64,000 nt of DNA from Ricordea florida (taxonomy: Eukaryota > Cnidaria > Anthozoa > Corallimorpharia > Ricordeidae). The notes under the pieces were generated by a model that had not been told where the DNA came from, ran no database searches, and was given only the letters and a program-made list of their open reading frames with translations. The position numbers and the translations under genes are program-made. The stretch spans positions 12,195,742-12,259,741 of the forward strand of contig OX453286.1 of NCBI GenBank assembly GCA_949710005.1. Direction: 5' to 3'. This document shows, in pieces, positions 24,401 to 35,352 of the stretch; the first letter of the stretch is position 1, and each line of letters begins with the position of its first letter.

Positions 24401-27400
24401 TAATGTGCAAAAGATTCTCAGCATTTCCTCTTAAGAAACCCGGATGTGATGCTGGATTGCTCTACTCCCGGAGTTTCGAAAAGGTTTTAAAAGTCCATGT
24501 TATATTTACGATTCATAAATAGATAGCTTAGTATGCTGTTATCCAGACGCAGTAAATCGATGATGAATAACATAAATGATCAAAAATTGTGACCGATCGA
24601 TTACTAATCGATGATTTCTCCATCATGGCTAAACTTCAGAATACCCGGCCACGATTGCGTGACATTAAAGTTCTGCTCCCGCAGTCCCGCAGTCAATAAA
24701 TATTTGCATATATACCTCGTTCTATAATCCACGTGCCGAAAAAAAGCACAATACACATGAATATTCCTCGTTCTATAATCCACGTCATATCCTTTTTTTC
24801 CAACTGCGGGAGTGCGGGACTGCGGGAGCACTAGTTCTATACCCAATCCATCCACTTTATTTCTTTTAAAATATTTTTTGGCCCATTTCTCTTTTTTAAT
24901 TTCATAATTGACATCGCGACTGCGGCACCACGGGAGCACGAGATTAATGTCACGCAATCGTGGCCGGGTATTCTGAAGTTGATTTCAATTACGATGTCTC
25001 GATGAGTAAATAATCTGATAAATGACTCTTTGATCATGTTGAATTTTGTATTGATTATCCATTGTTTAGACATTGATTACGCATGTATTATAACGCAGTT
25101 CATCTCATACGATTTTCTACCAATTTCTTTATAACTTACTTTCTGTGGTAAATATTTACGTCGATGGTTTATTTTCGATTTGGCCAGCTTGTTTCAAAAT
25201 TTTGTGTCCTATCGATTATTCATCGATTTGTCATTGATTATTGGATATAATCAATAGCTAATGAACTGATTAACCATCGATTCTCAATTGATTACTCATC
25301 GATTTCATCGTGTCATCAATGTCATCGATTTATTACGTGTGGTTTTATGTCAAGGACCACAATAGAATTCCCAGTTTCTTTCTCCTGGCAACATGCGCCC
25401 GCGCCTCACTGCAAAACATGTATGTTTGATATTAAACACGAATCATTAGATGCCAGCTCGTGCACTAAGTCTTAATATTGTTACGTTTTTGCCTCATAGA
25501 GTGGTCAGGTCGACGAAGTAACGTTCCGAGTAGAAGCTTTTAACAACGATTGGAAATTGGACATGAAGAGAAACAGGTCAGTTTGATAATTAGATAGAAG
25601 AAAATTTCGAGTCAAAGACTGTTTTGCCTTAACCCGACTGTTATAAGCTTTCTTTCATAGTTGCCATAGAAATTGCTTAAGTATACTTGTTCTCTTGTGT
25701 GATCGCAGCGACCTGATATCACCGTCGTTTGCAGTTCGCACTTTCGCTGACGATGGCACAGAAAGAATCAAACAGGTATCTAACAATTAAAAGGCGATTT
25801 TAAAAGTGCGTGTCAGTTTTTGACAAGTCTAAGTTTAGTTGCCTTACAATTCAGTTCTACAGTGGAAGTGGGAGTGTTACTTGTGGGATTAGTGGTAGTC
25901 GAAGTGGCGGTAGCGGCAGCTCGTCATAGAGCTTCCTACCCCTTCCAACTGTTTGTTATTACCAGGCATAACTAATCGATGATCAATGGCATCAATAGGT
26001 AATTAATGAGTAATCGATGGGTAATCAATTGATTAGTGATTGATTATTGGCGACTATCGATGAGTAATCGAAGCCCTAAAATTTTGTGGCCTATCGATTA
26101 CCCATCGTTGTTATCGATTACTCATTGATGTAATTTGATTACCTATTGATGTCATTGATTACACATCGACGACCGATTGATTACTCGTCGACTATTACAT
26201 TATACTGCGCACAAAAGACATTTTTTGCTTTCTTGTACCATTTTTTTCGTTTGTGATTCTTTTGTCTGTGTTACACGTATTTTGCTTTACAACTGGCGTT
26301 CCTGTCAGTCACGGGATGATATCGATGAGTAATGAATGAAATCAATGACTAATCGATAACCAAAACTTGTTGCCTATCGATTTGTCATCGATTACTCATT
26401 GATCATCGGCAATAATCAATGACTAATCAACTGGACACCTATCGATTACCTATTGCTTAGTCATTGATTTCATTTGATGTCATCGATTAATTATGTCTGG
26501 TTATTAACATTTACCCGCGCCACAAGCCGGAGGAGTAACTCATCCTCAAGTAGCCTCGTAATAAGGAAGGACATGATCAGAACATCCTTCAGGATTTAAG
26601 GTCTCAAACTATACCACGTAGATTTCAAAGACTTCGATGGACATGTTGCTTATAACGCTTAGACGCTTTGAAGTGTGACCAAAATACACCTTTTCATATG
26701 TAACTAGAATCATCAACTGATCACCTTGAAGTGTCTTGCGCGACAGCTGACCAGATTTCACGGTATATTTTCGCAGGGCATAGCCACTTCAAAGTACTTC
26801 AATTTGTGAGCTATAGTCCAAATTAAGTTAAAGTTGCACTGGCTTGTTGGGCTAAAATTTTTATGAACTTATTTTCCTTTTTTATTAGGATATTCCTGAA
26901 CAATGCCATTATCAAGGAACTATTCGTGGATTGAAAGATTCCACAGTTGTACTAAACACATGTGAAGGATTGAGGTAGAATGTAACTAGGAATAAGCAAT
27001 GTAGGTTCAAGATGATTAAAGAAAAAGTAAACCAGCCCGGTTGTTAGTGGTACTGGATAATGTAAACGGTCAAGAGACTGTAGTACATATCCATTGTCTG
27101 TTAACTTTACAACTATGGTCAGCATGAACAGACCGAAGAAGTATCCAAGTGCGTCTTCCCTGTATTACGATGTACAAAAATATGAAAAAAAAAACCTAAG
27201 ATGTTGACATTTCAATTTTGCGCTTACCTTATCAGCATGAATGGATAGAAAGACTGAACATGCAATTTGGTTATCACTATCGAAATTTCAATTTAAACAT
27301 TAAGATGATTTCTTAATTTAAACATTAACATGTTTCGATGGTGTAAAAGGAATTTATGCCGTCTTTTAGTGCCAAGTGTTACATTCTTTTTGACAGGGGG

Positions 27401-30400
27401 ATCATTGATGATGGAGAGAAAACATATCACATTCAGCCAGATGCAGAAGATCGGGTAGGCCGCTTGAGCTATAACACATAATGAACCTACTGCTGATTAA
27501 ATGCTTAAACATCTATAAGTCCAAAAATGTTCCCTGCATCCCTTATTGTGAACTCAGTTTTACAAACGTTTATTACCACGCAGCTCAACGTCCCATTTTC
27601 GCAGCAAACCTAACATAAAACTACGCATGCCCTTCGGAATTCTGTGGGAAACCGAGTTTTTGCTCGCAAATTATCAAGATAAAATTTCTAAATACAATTT
27701 CACGGCTTTTACTCCTCTCAAAAGACTAGAAACTAAATTACTACAGACGTACTTTATGAAATAGCTTGAGCGTCGTCAACTTTGGCGCGATAGATTTCTT
27801 GCGCGCAAAGATAGACACGACAATTAACCCATGATACAAAACCCTAGAAGGCATCAAAATTCCACACAATTCCACGCTTTAGAGGATACTTCAGAAACTT
27901 TGAATGTTAGCTTTACTGGGGGATAGACACAAAATTTCCTTCAATTCCTCTCGCCTTTCTTACTGCCTTGTTTCATTTCTTCCTTTTTCTTCTTTGTTGT
28001 TCTTTTTCTTATTTTTTCCCGTTCCAGCGTGATAAGCTGCTCCGTCATCAAGGTGATGGGCAGCTATCGCAACGTCCCGTTTTTATTGTTAATAAAACAA
28101 TTAAAGACAACTGCGCAATCAACACGAATGATGCCCCAGCCCTGAAAACAGAATAGCTGAGCCTGTCATCTGCTGTGTATGATGAGTCCCAATCCACTGA
28201 CTCGCTATCCCAGGAGTCACATATAGAAAAACCTGAAAGATGCAATGTTTCCACTCATAAAAATAATTACAAAAAAAAAAAAAAACAGTTTGAATTTATT
28301 TTACTGTGTATTCTATATACATGTGCATGTAGGACAAGGGAGCGCACAGAGTTTTCCAGATCAAGGAGGATGACGCTGACACGACTCTCAAGAACTGCGG
28401 TAAATAGCCGTACATATCATGATTTTAATTATAACCACACGTTCTGGACACTAAACACGTGCAGATTCGTCACTGAACAGAGAACACGTAATGATTATGA
28501 AGATGTGTGCTTGTGGTACATCTACTTATTATTGAAACAATTTTGCACGATACTCAGTCAACACTGTAGATCCTCAGACTATCATGGTCATGTACTTGAT
28601 AAGACGTGTCGACGTCTTAGTCGTTTTCTACGTGTATCCTGAATCTCAATGTGTGCTTAGATCAGCTATCAAGCATAGTGTGCGTGCGAAAAATCTTAAT
28701 TTTGGCGTGATGTACAGGCCACTGATTTTTATGTTTACAATTTGCCCTGTCTTATTATTTATGCTAGCTCATTGAATGTTGTAGGGAATAAGGACGACCC
28801 TGTCTATAAAGCAGGTGGGAAACTAACAGCGACATGTGCAAGGGTAAGAAAGGGAGAATAAACGAAAACCGGCGAAAAGTAGAATAAATTAAATCGACAT
28901 TCTAACTTCAATTAGCACTAAAAAATAACATTTAACTTTTAGAATCGGAAGTAGGACATCTGTTCATTTACTGACTTTCGGTGAATGGCTAGCAATGAAA
29001 CGGGGACACTAATTACTATTTTGTTAGGAGACCTTATTATAATGCCAGCCTCACGAACTGACTCTCACGTACAACCTCTGAGTATGCAGACGCTGGTCAA
29101 TCAGTAGGTGGAGGCTTGGTGGTTCTGTCTTCGTATACCGGTACACGAGGAAATCGGACCAATGTGTTTTCTTTGTTTAGGAGTCATTGTTGAACTGTAA
29201 TGTATTGTTTGGTCTTTTGTATTGGCTCTTGAGTACCAGTATACGGGAACAGAACCGGTTTGGCCGTGTTACCGTGAAACCACACTGTATCTTTCATATT
29301 GTCAATTGTGTTTGCCGCCGCTATTCAGAAATGAATCCGGCCTTTTTGGTAGCAGACTTCATGATAAATTCACGAGGGGCCATTAGTAGATCGCTTTTTG
29401 TATTCTGGTTCAAGTCGAGTGACATTTGATTAGTTCCCTTTGAGTCTTATGCTAAGTCCTCAGGATCTAAATAGACATGTTCAAAGCGGTTCTCCAGATA
29501 AAGTGACTTATTTGCTGGATCTTAAGAAGAACCCTGCTTGTCGCTATATTTCATTGAACGTAACAACTTTTCCAAATCTGGTTTCATATCCTATTCGTTT
29601 TCTTCGTTTGACAAGGTTTGTGGGTTTCACCTGACAAAGAAACTCCAAGCACGTCTCGAAAAATTACAGATCTAACAAGATTTGCTTATGGCTCGGGTTT
29701 TATTAGACCCATGAGATTTACAAAATGTAAAGTATATGTAGAACTCTTTTTAAATAATTATGTAAGAGTCTGATCACTTAGGAAAGGTACGTTATTTATT
29801 GGGGGGGAGGGCTGGAGCCTCAGAGGGGAGGGTCATCAGTAGAAAGTGAGCACCAAAAGGGGAGGGCCATACCTCATGTGAGCAATTGAAGGGAGGGTCA
29901 CACATCTTTTCCAGAATTTTCTAATGAGAATTTTTGTGACGTTGCTTTCCATTTTTCTTACAGATTATATTTTTCTTTTCACTTCTTTGATTAAATTTCG
30001 TGTTTTATTATGGGTACTAGGTTTAATACATTTCTGCATGTATATTATGCCATGGCACATAGTTTTCTCGGAGGACTCCAGTCTCGTGTCCTTTTTTGTC
30101 GGTAACGAAAAGTGCTTGACACAGGTATCGTTTCTTCAGCTTCTTGCTGTTGGCTATCTACTGCCTGATCTCTTGAGTCGTTTGGTTCTGACGAGGTACT
30201 GGTAGATCCAACAATGCACTCTACCCTGTCACTGTCCGTAACTGTCAGACTCTGATTTTGAGTCAGAGGCTGGCTGAATGTTGTTCTGACTGTCCTGCAC
30301 AATAGAAGTCAAAATCTTACTGCCAATATGTGCCTTCACTACCTTCACTTTCTCATTTTTCTTTCCCTTAAATGATGTTTGGCTTCATAGGTAAGTTTTT

Positions 30401-33400
30401 AATGATGCTTCAATCGTGTGCGAGACGTTTCCTTTTCCCAAAGAGGCCTGTCTGCCTTTAACAGAATTCAGAAATGTAGGAAATATTTGTTTTTGAGAGG
30501 CAGATTTCGTATGCTAAACAAATAAACCTTACCTGTTAAAATAACAAACAGCAATGCCGGCTAGTCGAAGAAAGAAGCGCGTGTATTTTCCCTTAGACAT
30601 TTTATGTTCAAAACTTTAATAACAGTCAAGGTTTATACTTCCATATTCAAACTTCAGCTATAAATCGTAAATATCCCACACTGATTGTTCGCATTCTCCT
30701 TGTTTCAGCGCGCACACATTCAATATCGAGATATATTTGTATTCAAACACTTTGCGTTCACAAGCGAAACGTTCTTAGGTTTCTACAGCATGGAGCATAC
30801 CATGTAGTAGTGAGGGGAGGGTCGCACTTTTGTCAGTCACCTAAAGGTGGGGGGGGGGGGGGGTCAGGAGTTTTTTTTTGTTAAAACGCGATGGAAGGCC
30901 AACACATTTTTGGAAAAAGAATACCAAAATTCCCCAGCCCTCCCCCGCCAAGTAAAAACGTACCTTCCCTTAGCAAGTAATTGATTTGCAACTAATCGAT
31001 TTGCAGTTTGTTGAATTACTAGGCGGTTTTTATTTTTATCAATTTATCTCTCTATTTTAATTTTGCTCTCTCAGTTGAGAAGAAGTATCTCAAACATGGA
31101 TCCATTTTATAAGCCATACCTGCAAACAGATGAAACAAGATACAACGAACTCATGGTTGTAGTTGATCATGGAATGGTAGGTGAATAAGTTCTGATTGAG
31201 TACAATATGGAAATAGAATGAACATCTAGTGAGACATGATATGAGTTTGTTCATGCCGATATTGCAAGCAGCTATAAAAATATGGTATAAGCAGATACGA
31301 GGGATTGCCCTGTAGAAGAAAATCAGCTAAAATTCAACAAATGCGATGCAAATACTGCAGTAGTAGAGCAACTGATAATCACATGTGCAGCTACTGGTGT
31401 GAAATTCGTTAGTCATTATGTGCATTCCTGTAAAACGGAGGCCTAAGTAGAGCTGACCGAGACTAAATCTGATTTTTGTTATGATCATACAAAAGCTCAC
31501 ACGGGAGTTTTGTGTTCATTCTCCTTCAGTTTGTGAAGCACAACAATGACTCATCTCTGGTAACGGATCGTGTTGTAACGCTCATCAATGCGGTCGATGC
31601 GGTAAGACTCAATAACCAGTTTATTATTGTAAATCCGAGAAGCGGGTTTTCCATACGCAGACAGTTATTTAGAATACGTTCTTGTAGAAACGTGTCTGTA
31701 CTTTTTCCACAAGTTATTTATGAACCTCTGCAAAAACGGTTTAAAGGTTGAAAACTAAAAAAGGAAAAAAAAAATCAAATAAGATTAACAAGATTCATAA
31801 CTTGATTAGTGAGTGGAGAAAAAATATAATCAAACTCAAAATATATGTATCTTAATTCATCAGATTTACCAGCGAATTAATATAAGAGTTGTCCTGAAAT
31901 ACCTGGAAATTTGGACGGCAGGAAATCGAACTGAGAGGCAGAGGAAAGGAGGACACGATCTACACAATTTTAAAAACTACAGAAATACACAACTACTTCC
32001 AAATATGCCTCACGACAATGCTCAGCTGTTAAGGTACAGTGTTATACCCAGTAATTTAACCCTAAATTTAACTTTGCTCTATCACATAACATCAAATGTT
32101 AGTAAACATTCACCCAACAAATATACAAATATTTCGATTGACACGTCACGACACACGTTACATCACTTCCACTATTTTTCAAATACTTTAGTGACTGGTG
32201 GTGGGAAGACTGTGCTGGAATGGCCTACGTCACTGCCATGTGTGGCTCACTCTCAGCCGGTATTAATAGGGTAAGTTAGTTTAATGTTCTAATAATATAC
32301 ATAAAGAAATTTCAACGTGTTGATTGGCTGAGAGGACATCAATTAATCACAAACAGTGCAGCAAGTTGAATTTGAGTGCAGAAAGTTGGAATTGAGTGCA
32401 GAAATTTGAAATTAAATTTTTGCATTATGTTATTAACAAGCAATGAAACTGATGATTTCGAGTACAATTTTGTATAAATATTCCCTCGTAAGTTCACGGC
32501 AAAGGTAACAAATTGCGCTCGCCCGACAGGATCGTGCAATTTCTTTAAGTTTTTGAAAAAAATTATTCCAAATTGTACTCGAACCATTTGATTACCAATA
32601 CAAATCATGTTTTTTTTTTAGGGGGCGCTCATTAATTGCGCGCCTCCAAAAACACCTTAAGCGTATCAACTGAAAATACACATGTATTAAGTCAACATAA
32701 TAACAAACCCATATCTTCAGAATTTTAATCTGGTGCTGTTGATCTTTTATTGCAACTGATTTATTAACTAATGATATACGTGAAAAAACTATTCAATTGT
32801 GATTGGCTTAGAGTAGTGCAGTTCAAGTGTAATACCAGTACATAAACGCGTAATACCAGTGTAAAAGTGTAACACTAGGGCAAATTACAAATCGATATGT
32901 TTTCATGTATTCTGTAATTATTACTGAACAAGTAATCAAACGCGTGAGTTTTCAAAAAGCTCAAATTACACTCGCTGAAGCGGCTCCGCGTGCAATATGA
33001 GCTTTTTGAAAAACTCACTTGTGCAAATAAATCACATTGGACTCGAAACCGTATAATTGCCATTGCTTCAAGACAAAAGCCTGAGCCATGAATTGCACCT
33101 TGCTGTGTTTACTTATTTCTAGAGTGTTCTCTTCAATAACAATAATCAAAGTAAACCTTAAGCGCTATTTTTCCCTTACTAACGTATTAAGCTAACTTTT
33201 GAGTTTCCCGTCTTAAATCATTTTGTTATATCTAAGTCACACAATATACAGGGTAAGCATTTTGAGACCTGACGAAATTTTGGTTTGAGATTTCCTAATT
33301 AACAAAGTTGTTATTATGTTCCATCGTCCACTTTAGTGGGATTACAGTTCAGTCATTGGGCCATATGTGATTGTTGCCCATGAAATGGGACACAACTTTG

Positions 33401-34131
33401 GGTTTAGTCATGACTCAGGTAAGAGAGCTTTATGGCTTTGCAGACAAAACTGACCACACTGGAGGTATTTAAGAAACTAAGCAATGTTGAAAAGGGAACT
33501 TGAATAGTGGATTTATTAACGGCTAGAACGGAAAGTTGACATTATAAAGTTACAGTAAAACCCACATTTCTTTAATTATCTACAAATGTTCATTTCGCTG
33601 ACAAGTATCTCACACTCACCTGCTAGATTTCCGTTGGCTTCTTAGAACTAACTCATCAAAGGAAATGAAAACTCGCCCTTTATCAATGTTGCCCGGGTTT
33701 TGGTTTTCAAGCTAGGCGTTAATTTCTTCTTCGTGCTCGTCTTTGCTTGAGCAGTTGTCTCCGTACTTTCCCTTCCTTTTTCGTTTCCTTTTACGATGAT
33801 TAGGTCCAGTACAATCACGAATTCAGGATCACCCTGAAAACCATGTTTATGCGAAGTTCACTCCCGGTATAATATTTATCATTTATAATTTTCTATTACG
33901 CCAGTCAGTCATAGAGTACTGCAAAAAAGCAGGCAGCCCATCAAAACACAAACACATAGACAATTGGCACTATTCGTTGAAGGATGTTTTGTTACCAAAC
34001 CAGATATTGCACTGTCTGTAGAATTCATCTCTCTCTTGTTATGGAATGTGTTGTTTCTCCGCACTCCTATTTCTATTTGTAGGATCTTGCCATTGTTTAA
34101 CTCCTCGAGGGTGCATCATGGGTGGGCATAA
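21330..34131 (+). CDS. ADAM-type (M12B reprolysin) metalloprotease gene, partial
   Basis: Fourteen exons were read by splice sites and phase: 21330-21420, 22423-22511, 25500-25576, 25709-25775, 26889-26974, 27397-27454, 28028-(end uncertain), 28333-28399, 31075-31176, 31530-31601, 31864-32033, 32192-32270, 33337-33418, 34083-34131. Exon 1 gives a hydrophobic signal peptide. Exons 2-6 give a prodomain (DEFVITYPERV, VTFRVEAFNNDW, CHYQGTIRG, LNTCEGLR). Exons 9-14 give the catalytic domain: RYNELMVVVDH, the EIW strand, AGMAYVTAMC, the zinc site HEMGHNFGFSHD in exon 13 and the CIMG Met-turn in exon 14. ADAMs are secreted or membrane zinc proteases that shed surface proteins. Nearly all junctions keep phase; the exon 7 to 8 junction is unresolved and contains an in-frame TAG. 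Disintegrin and later domains were not found, so the gene is truncated, continues elsewhere, or is a pseudogene. Confidence 0.85.
23053..23077 (+). repeat. Solo end of the 604-731 element family
   Basis: CATGCATAATAAAGTAGGGA followed by CCTGT matches the right end of the short element at 604-731. No partner in inverted orientation was seen nearby. Confidence 0.55.
24632..24980. mobile_element. 349-bp MITE with 37-bp TIRs (family A)
   Basis: Arms 24632-24668 and 24944-24980 are perfect inverted copies beginning AACTTCAGAATACCCGGCCA. Inside are copies of CCCGCAGTCCCGCAGTC in both orientations. It lies in ADAM intron 2. A related element with the AGAATACCCGGCCAC end and the same CCCGCAGT units lies at 57273-57860. 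Confidence 0.75.
25190..25345. repeat. ATCGATTA/TCATCGAT repeat cluster 1
   Basis: Degenerate copies of ATCGATTACTCATCGAT and its shortened forms in both orientations, in ADAM intron 2. Similar clusters follow at 25970-26200 and 26315-26490 in a later intron. Confidence 0.6.
25970..26490. repeat. ATCGATTA/TCATCGAT repeat clusters 2 and 3
   Basis: Two blocks (about 25970-26200 and 26315-26490) of the same degenerate palindromic motif in ADAM intron 4. The first half of each block is roughly inverted relative to the second, giving long imperfect hairpins. No coding signal. Confidence 0.6.
28028..28260 (+). CDS. ADAM exon 7 region with in-frame TAG
   Basis: After the acceptor TTCCAG the frame that fits exon 6 continues RDKLLRHQGDGQ, where ADAM prodomains often have a HvLYRH-like segment. 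A TAG occurs at 28154-28156, and the same frame is then open again well past 28260. No strong GT donor was seen before the TAG. Either the exon ends at a weak donor or the stop is a disabling mutation. Confidence 0.45.
28333..28399 (+). CDS. ADAM exon 8 (two possible frames)
   Basis: Bounded by CATGTAG and GCG/GTAAAT. In the frame whose end phase fits exon 9, the exon reads through SRSRR, a good furin-type cleavage site before the catalytic domain. In the alternative frame it ends LKNCG, resembling a cysteine switch, but the phase then clashes with exon 9. I prefer the first. Confidence 0.45.
29779..30972. mobile_element. 1.2-kb inverted-repeat element in ADAM intron 8
   Basis: The left end (TTAGGAAAGGTACGTT, followed by a G-rich GGGGGAGGGCTGG) is matched inverted at 30945-30972. 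G-rich GGGGAGGG units recur inside, with a poly-G tract at about 30847-30863. An 85-codon minus-strand frame (30045-30302) has no recognisable family. Likely a non-autonomous DNA transposon. Confidence 0.55.
33337..33418 (+). CDS. ADAM exon 13: zinc-binding catalytic exon
   Basis: The exon encodes HEMGHNFGFSHD, the HExxHxxGxxHD zinc-binding signature of M12B proteases, with all three histidines, the catalytic glutamate (HE) and the following aspartate intact. It is preceded by a conserved GPYVIVA strand. The catalytic core therefore shows no damage in itself. Confidence 0.9.
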
Positions 34132-34482
34132 GTAAGTGAATTAACAACATTAGTGAAGCTTACCACATGGTAAGATATTACTTCGTGTTTTGATGTGTTT
34201 TGCTGATCTTTGAAAACCAAGGACACTTTATAATGTCTATTAGAAAATATCCCACGCGCGCTGATTGGTTAAAAATAGTGTTTCTATAACTCGATAGAAA
34301 CACAATTTATTTTCCTTGGGTTATTTTCTAAAAGAAATTGAAAACATGCTCTCCGTGTTTCTATCGAGTTTTAGTTTCTACTAGCGTTCTATCACAATTG
34401 CTGCGCTCTGATTGGCTATGCTACCCACTATCTATTCTGTGATAGATAGTGAGTAGCTTAGCAGTGTGCCCTTGCTAACAAA

Positions 34483-34575
34483 ATGGCGGCCGCTTCTTCA
34501 CGTTTTCGAAGTGTCCGTGAAGAAGATTTAGACAGTTTACTGGTCGAGGCTGTTCAAGAAAAGACAAAGTTTTGA
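34483..34575 (+). pseudogene. 30-codon relic resembling a Crypton/DUF3504 protein start
   Basis: Begins MAAASSRFRSV and continues EEDLDSLL, the pattern seen at the N-terminus of tyrosine-recombinase-like (DUF3504, ZMYM/KIAA1958-like) proteins abundant in cnidarians. It stops at TGA 34573-34575, and no recombinase core follows. Identification rests on a short match. Confidence 0.4.
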
Positions 34576-34598
34576 ACAACTAGTAGACTTGTACTAAA

Positions 34599-34702
34599 AC
34601 AATTAGATTATGAGCTCGAGATTTCTATGCGTGATAGTTGACTCGGGCTGCCCCCTCGTCAACTATCACGCGATAGAAACCTCGAGCTCATAATCTAATT
34701 GT
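34599..34702. repeat. Hairpin with 22-base arms
   Basis: The arms run from ACAATTAGATTATGAGCTCG to their reverse complement, with additional pairing of GCGTGATAGTTGAC/GTCAACTATCACGC inside and a short G/C-rich loop near 34645-34656. Confidence 0.75.
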
Positions 34703-35352
34703 TTATAGAAACACTCGTGTAAGCTTGCGAGAACTCGAAAAAGCTGTGAAAACACTCGCCTGCGGCTCGTGTTCCCGCAGCATTTCTTGTTCTCTCAAAC
34801 TTCCACTCGTGTTTCTATAGAAACACGGAAAATGTTTTCTATTTCTTAAATAATGATTTCAATATCATTAATATTTCCGGCAAGAACAGAGGTTTTTCTT
34901 CAAGCCATCCTCTAATAGCTAGAGACAAGAGAACATAAAACACAGATCTGTCCCTCATTTTCTCTTGCTAGAGATTAAAGATAAAAAGGTGTTGTTCCTT
35001 TCCTATTGTTTTACAGTTCAGATCTATTTTTGGGCCCTCTTTTTGTGACTATATACCATTTAAACCAGGAAGACCAAGTTTCATTGTCCACTCCAGATAC
35101 CGCCATGCTCAAAGCATTTAGCATTCTAACAAAACTCCACATAGAACGGCTGCCTCGATTGGTCAGTCCGGCAATTTTAAAGCCTATGATTTATCAGGCC
35201 TCAAACACCGGACTGGGTTTGGTGGCACGATACGTTTACATCTGGTCATGTCGTTAATAGAAATACGATTTTTCTTGGCTTAATAGCGTTTTAGAACTTA
35301 TGATTTACAATCTTACCTCGTAATTCCCAACATCCCATCTGATTTTATTATG

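Larger units (their letters stand above)
34245..34860. mobile_element. Foldback element with Crypton-like micro-ORF
   Basis: A cluster of inverted copies of GTTTCTAT(C)GAGTT-type sequence surrounds a 30-codon frame. A 104-bp hairpin at 34599-34702 has arms ACAATTAGATTATGAGCTCG. It lies just after the last recognised ADAM exon and is read as a non-autonomous relative of an element that once carried a Crypton-type gene. Confidence 0.5.

Noticed and set aside
35018-35257. Possible ADAM exon 15 after an ACAG acceptor
   Set aside because: Phase fits and the frame is open, but the sequence (SDLFLGPLFVTIYHL) lacks the cysteines expected after the Met-turn and shows no likeness to ADAM proteins.
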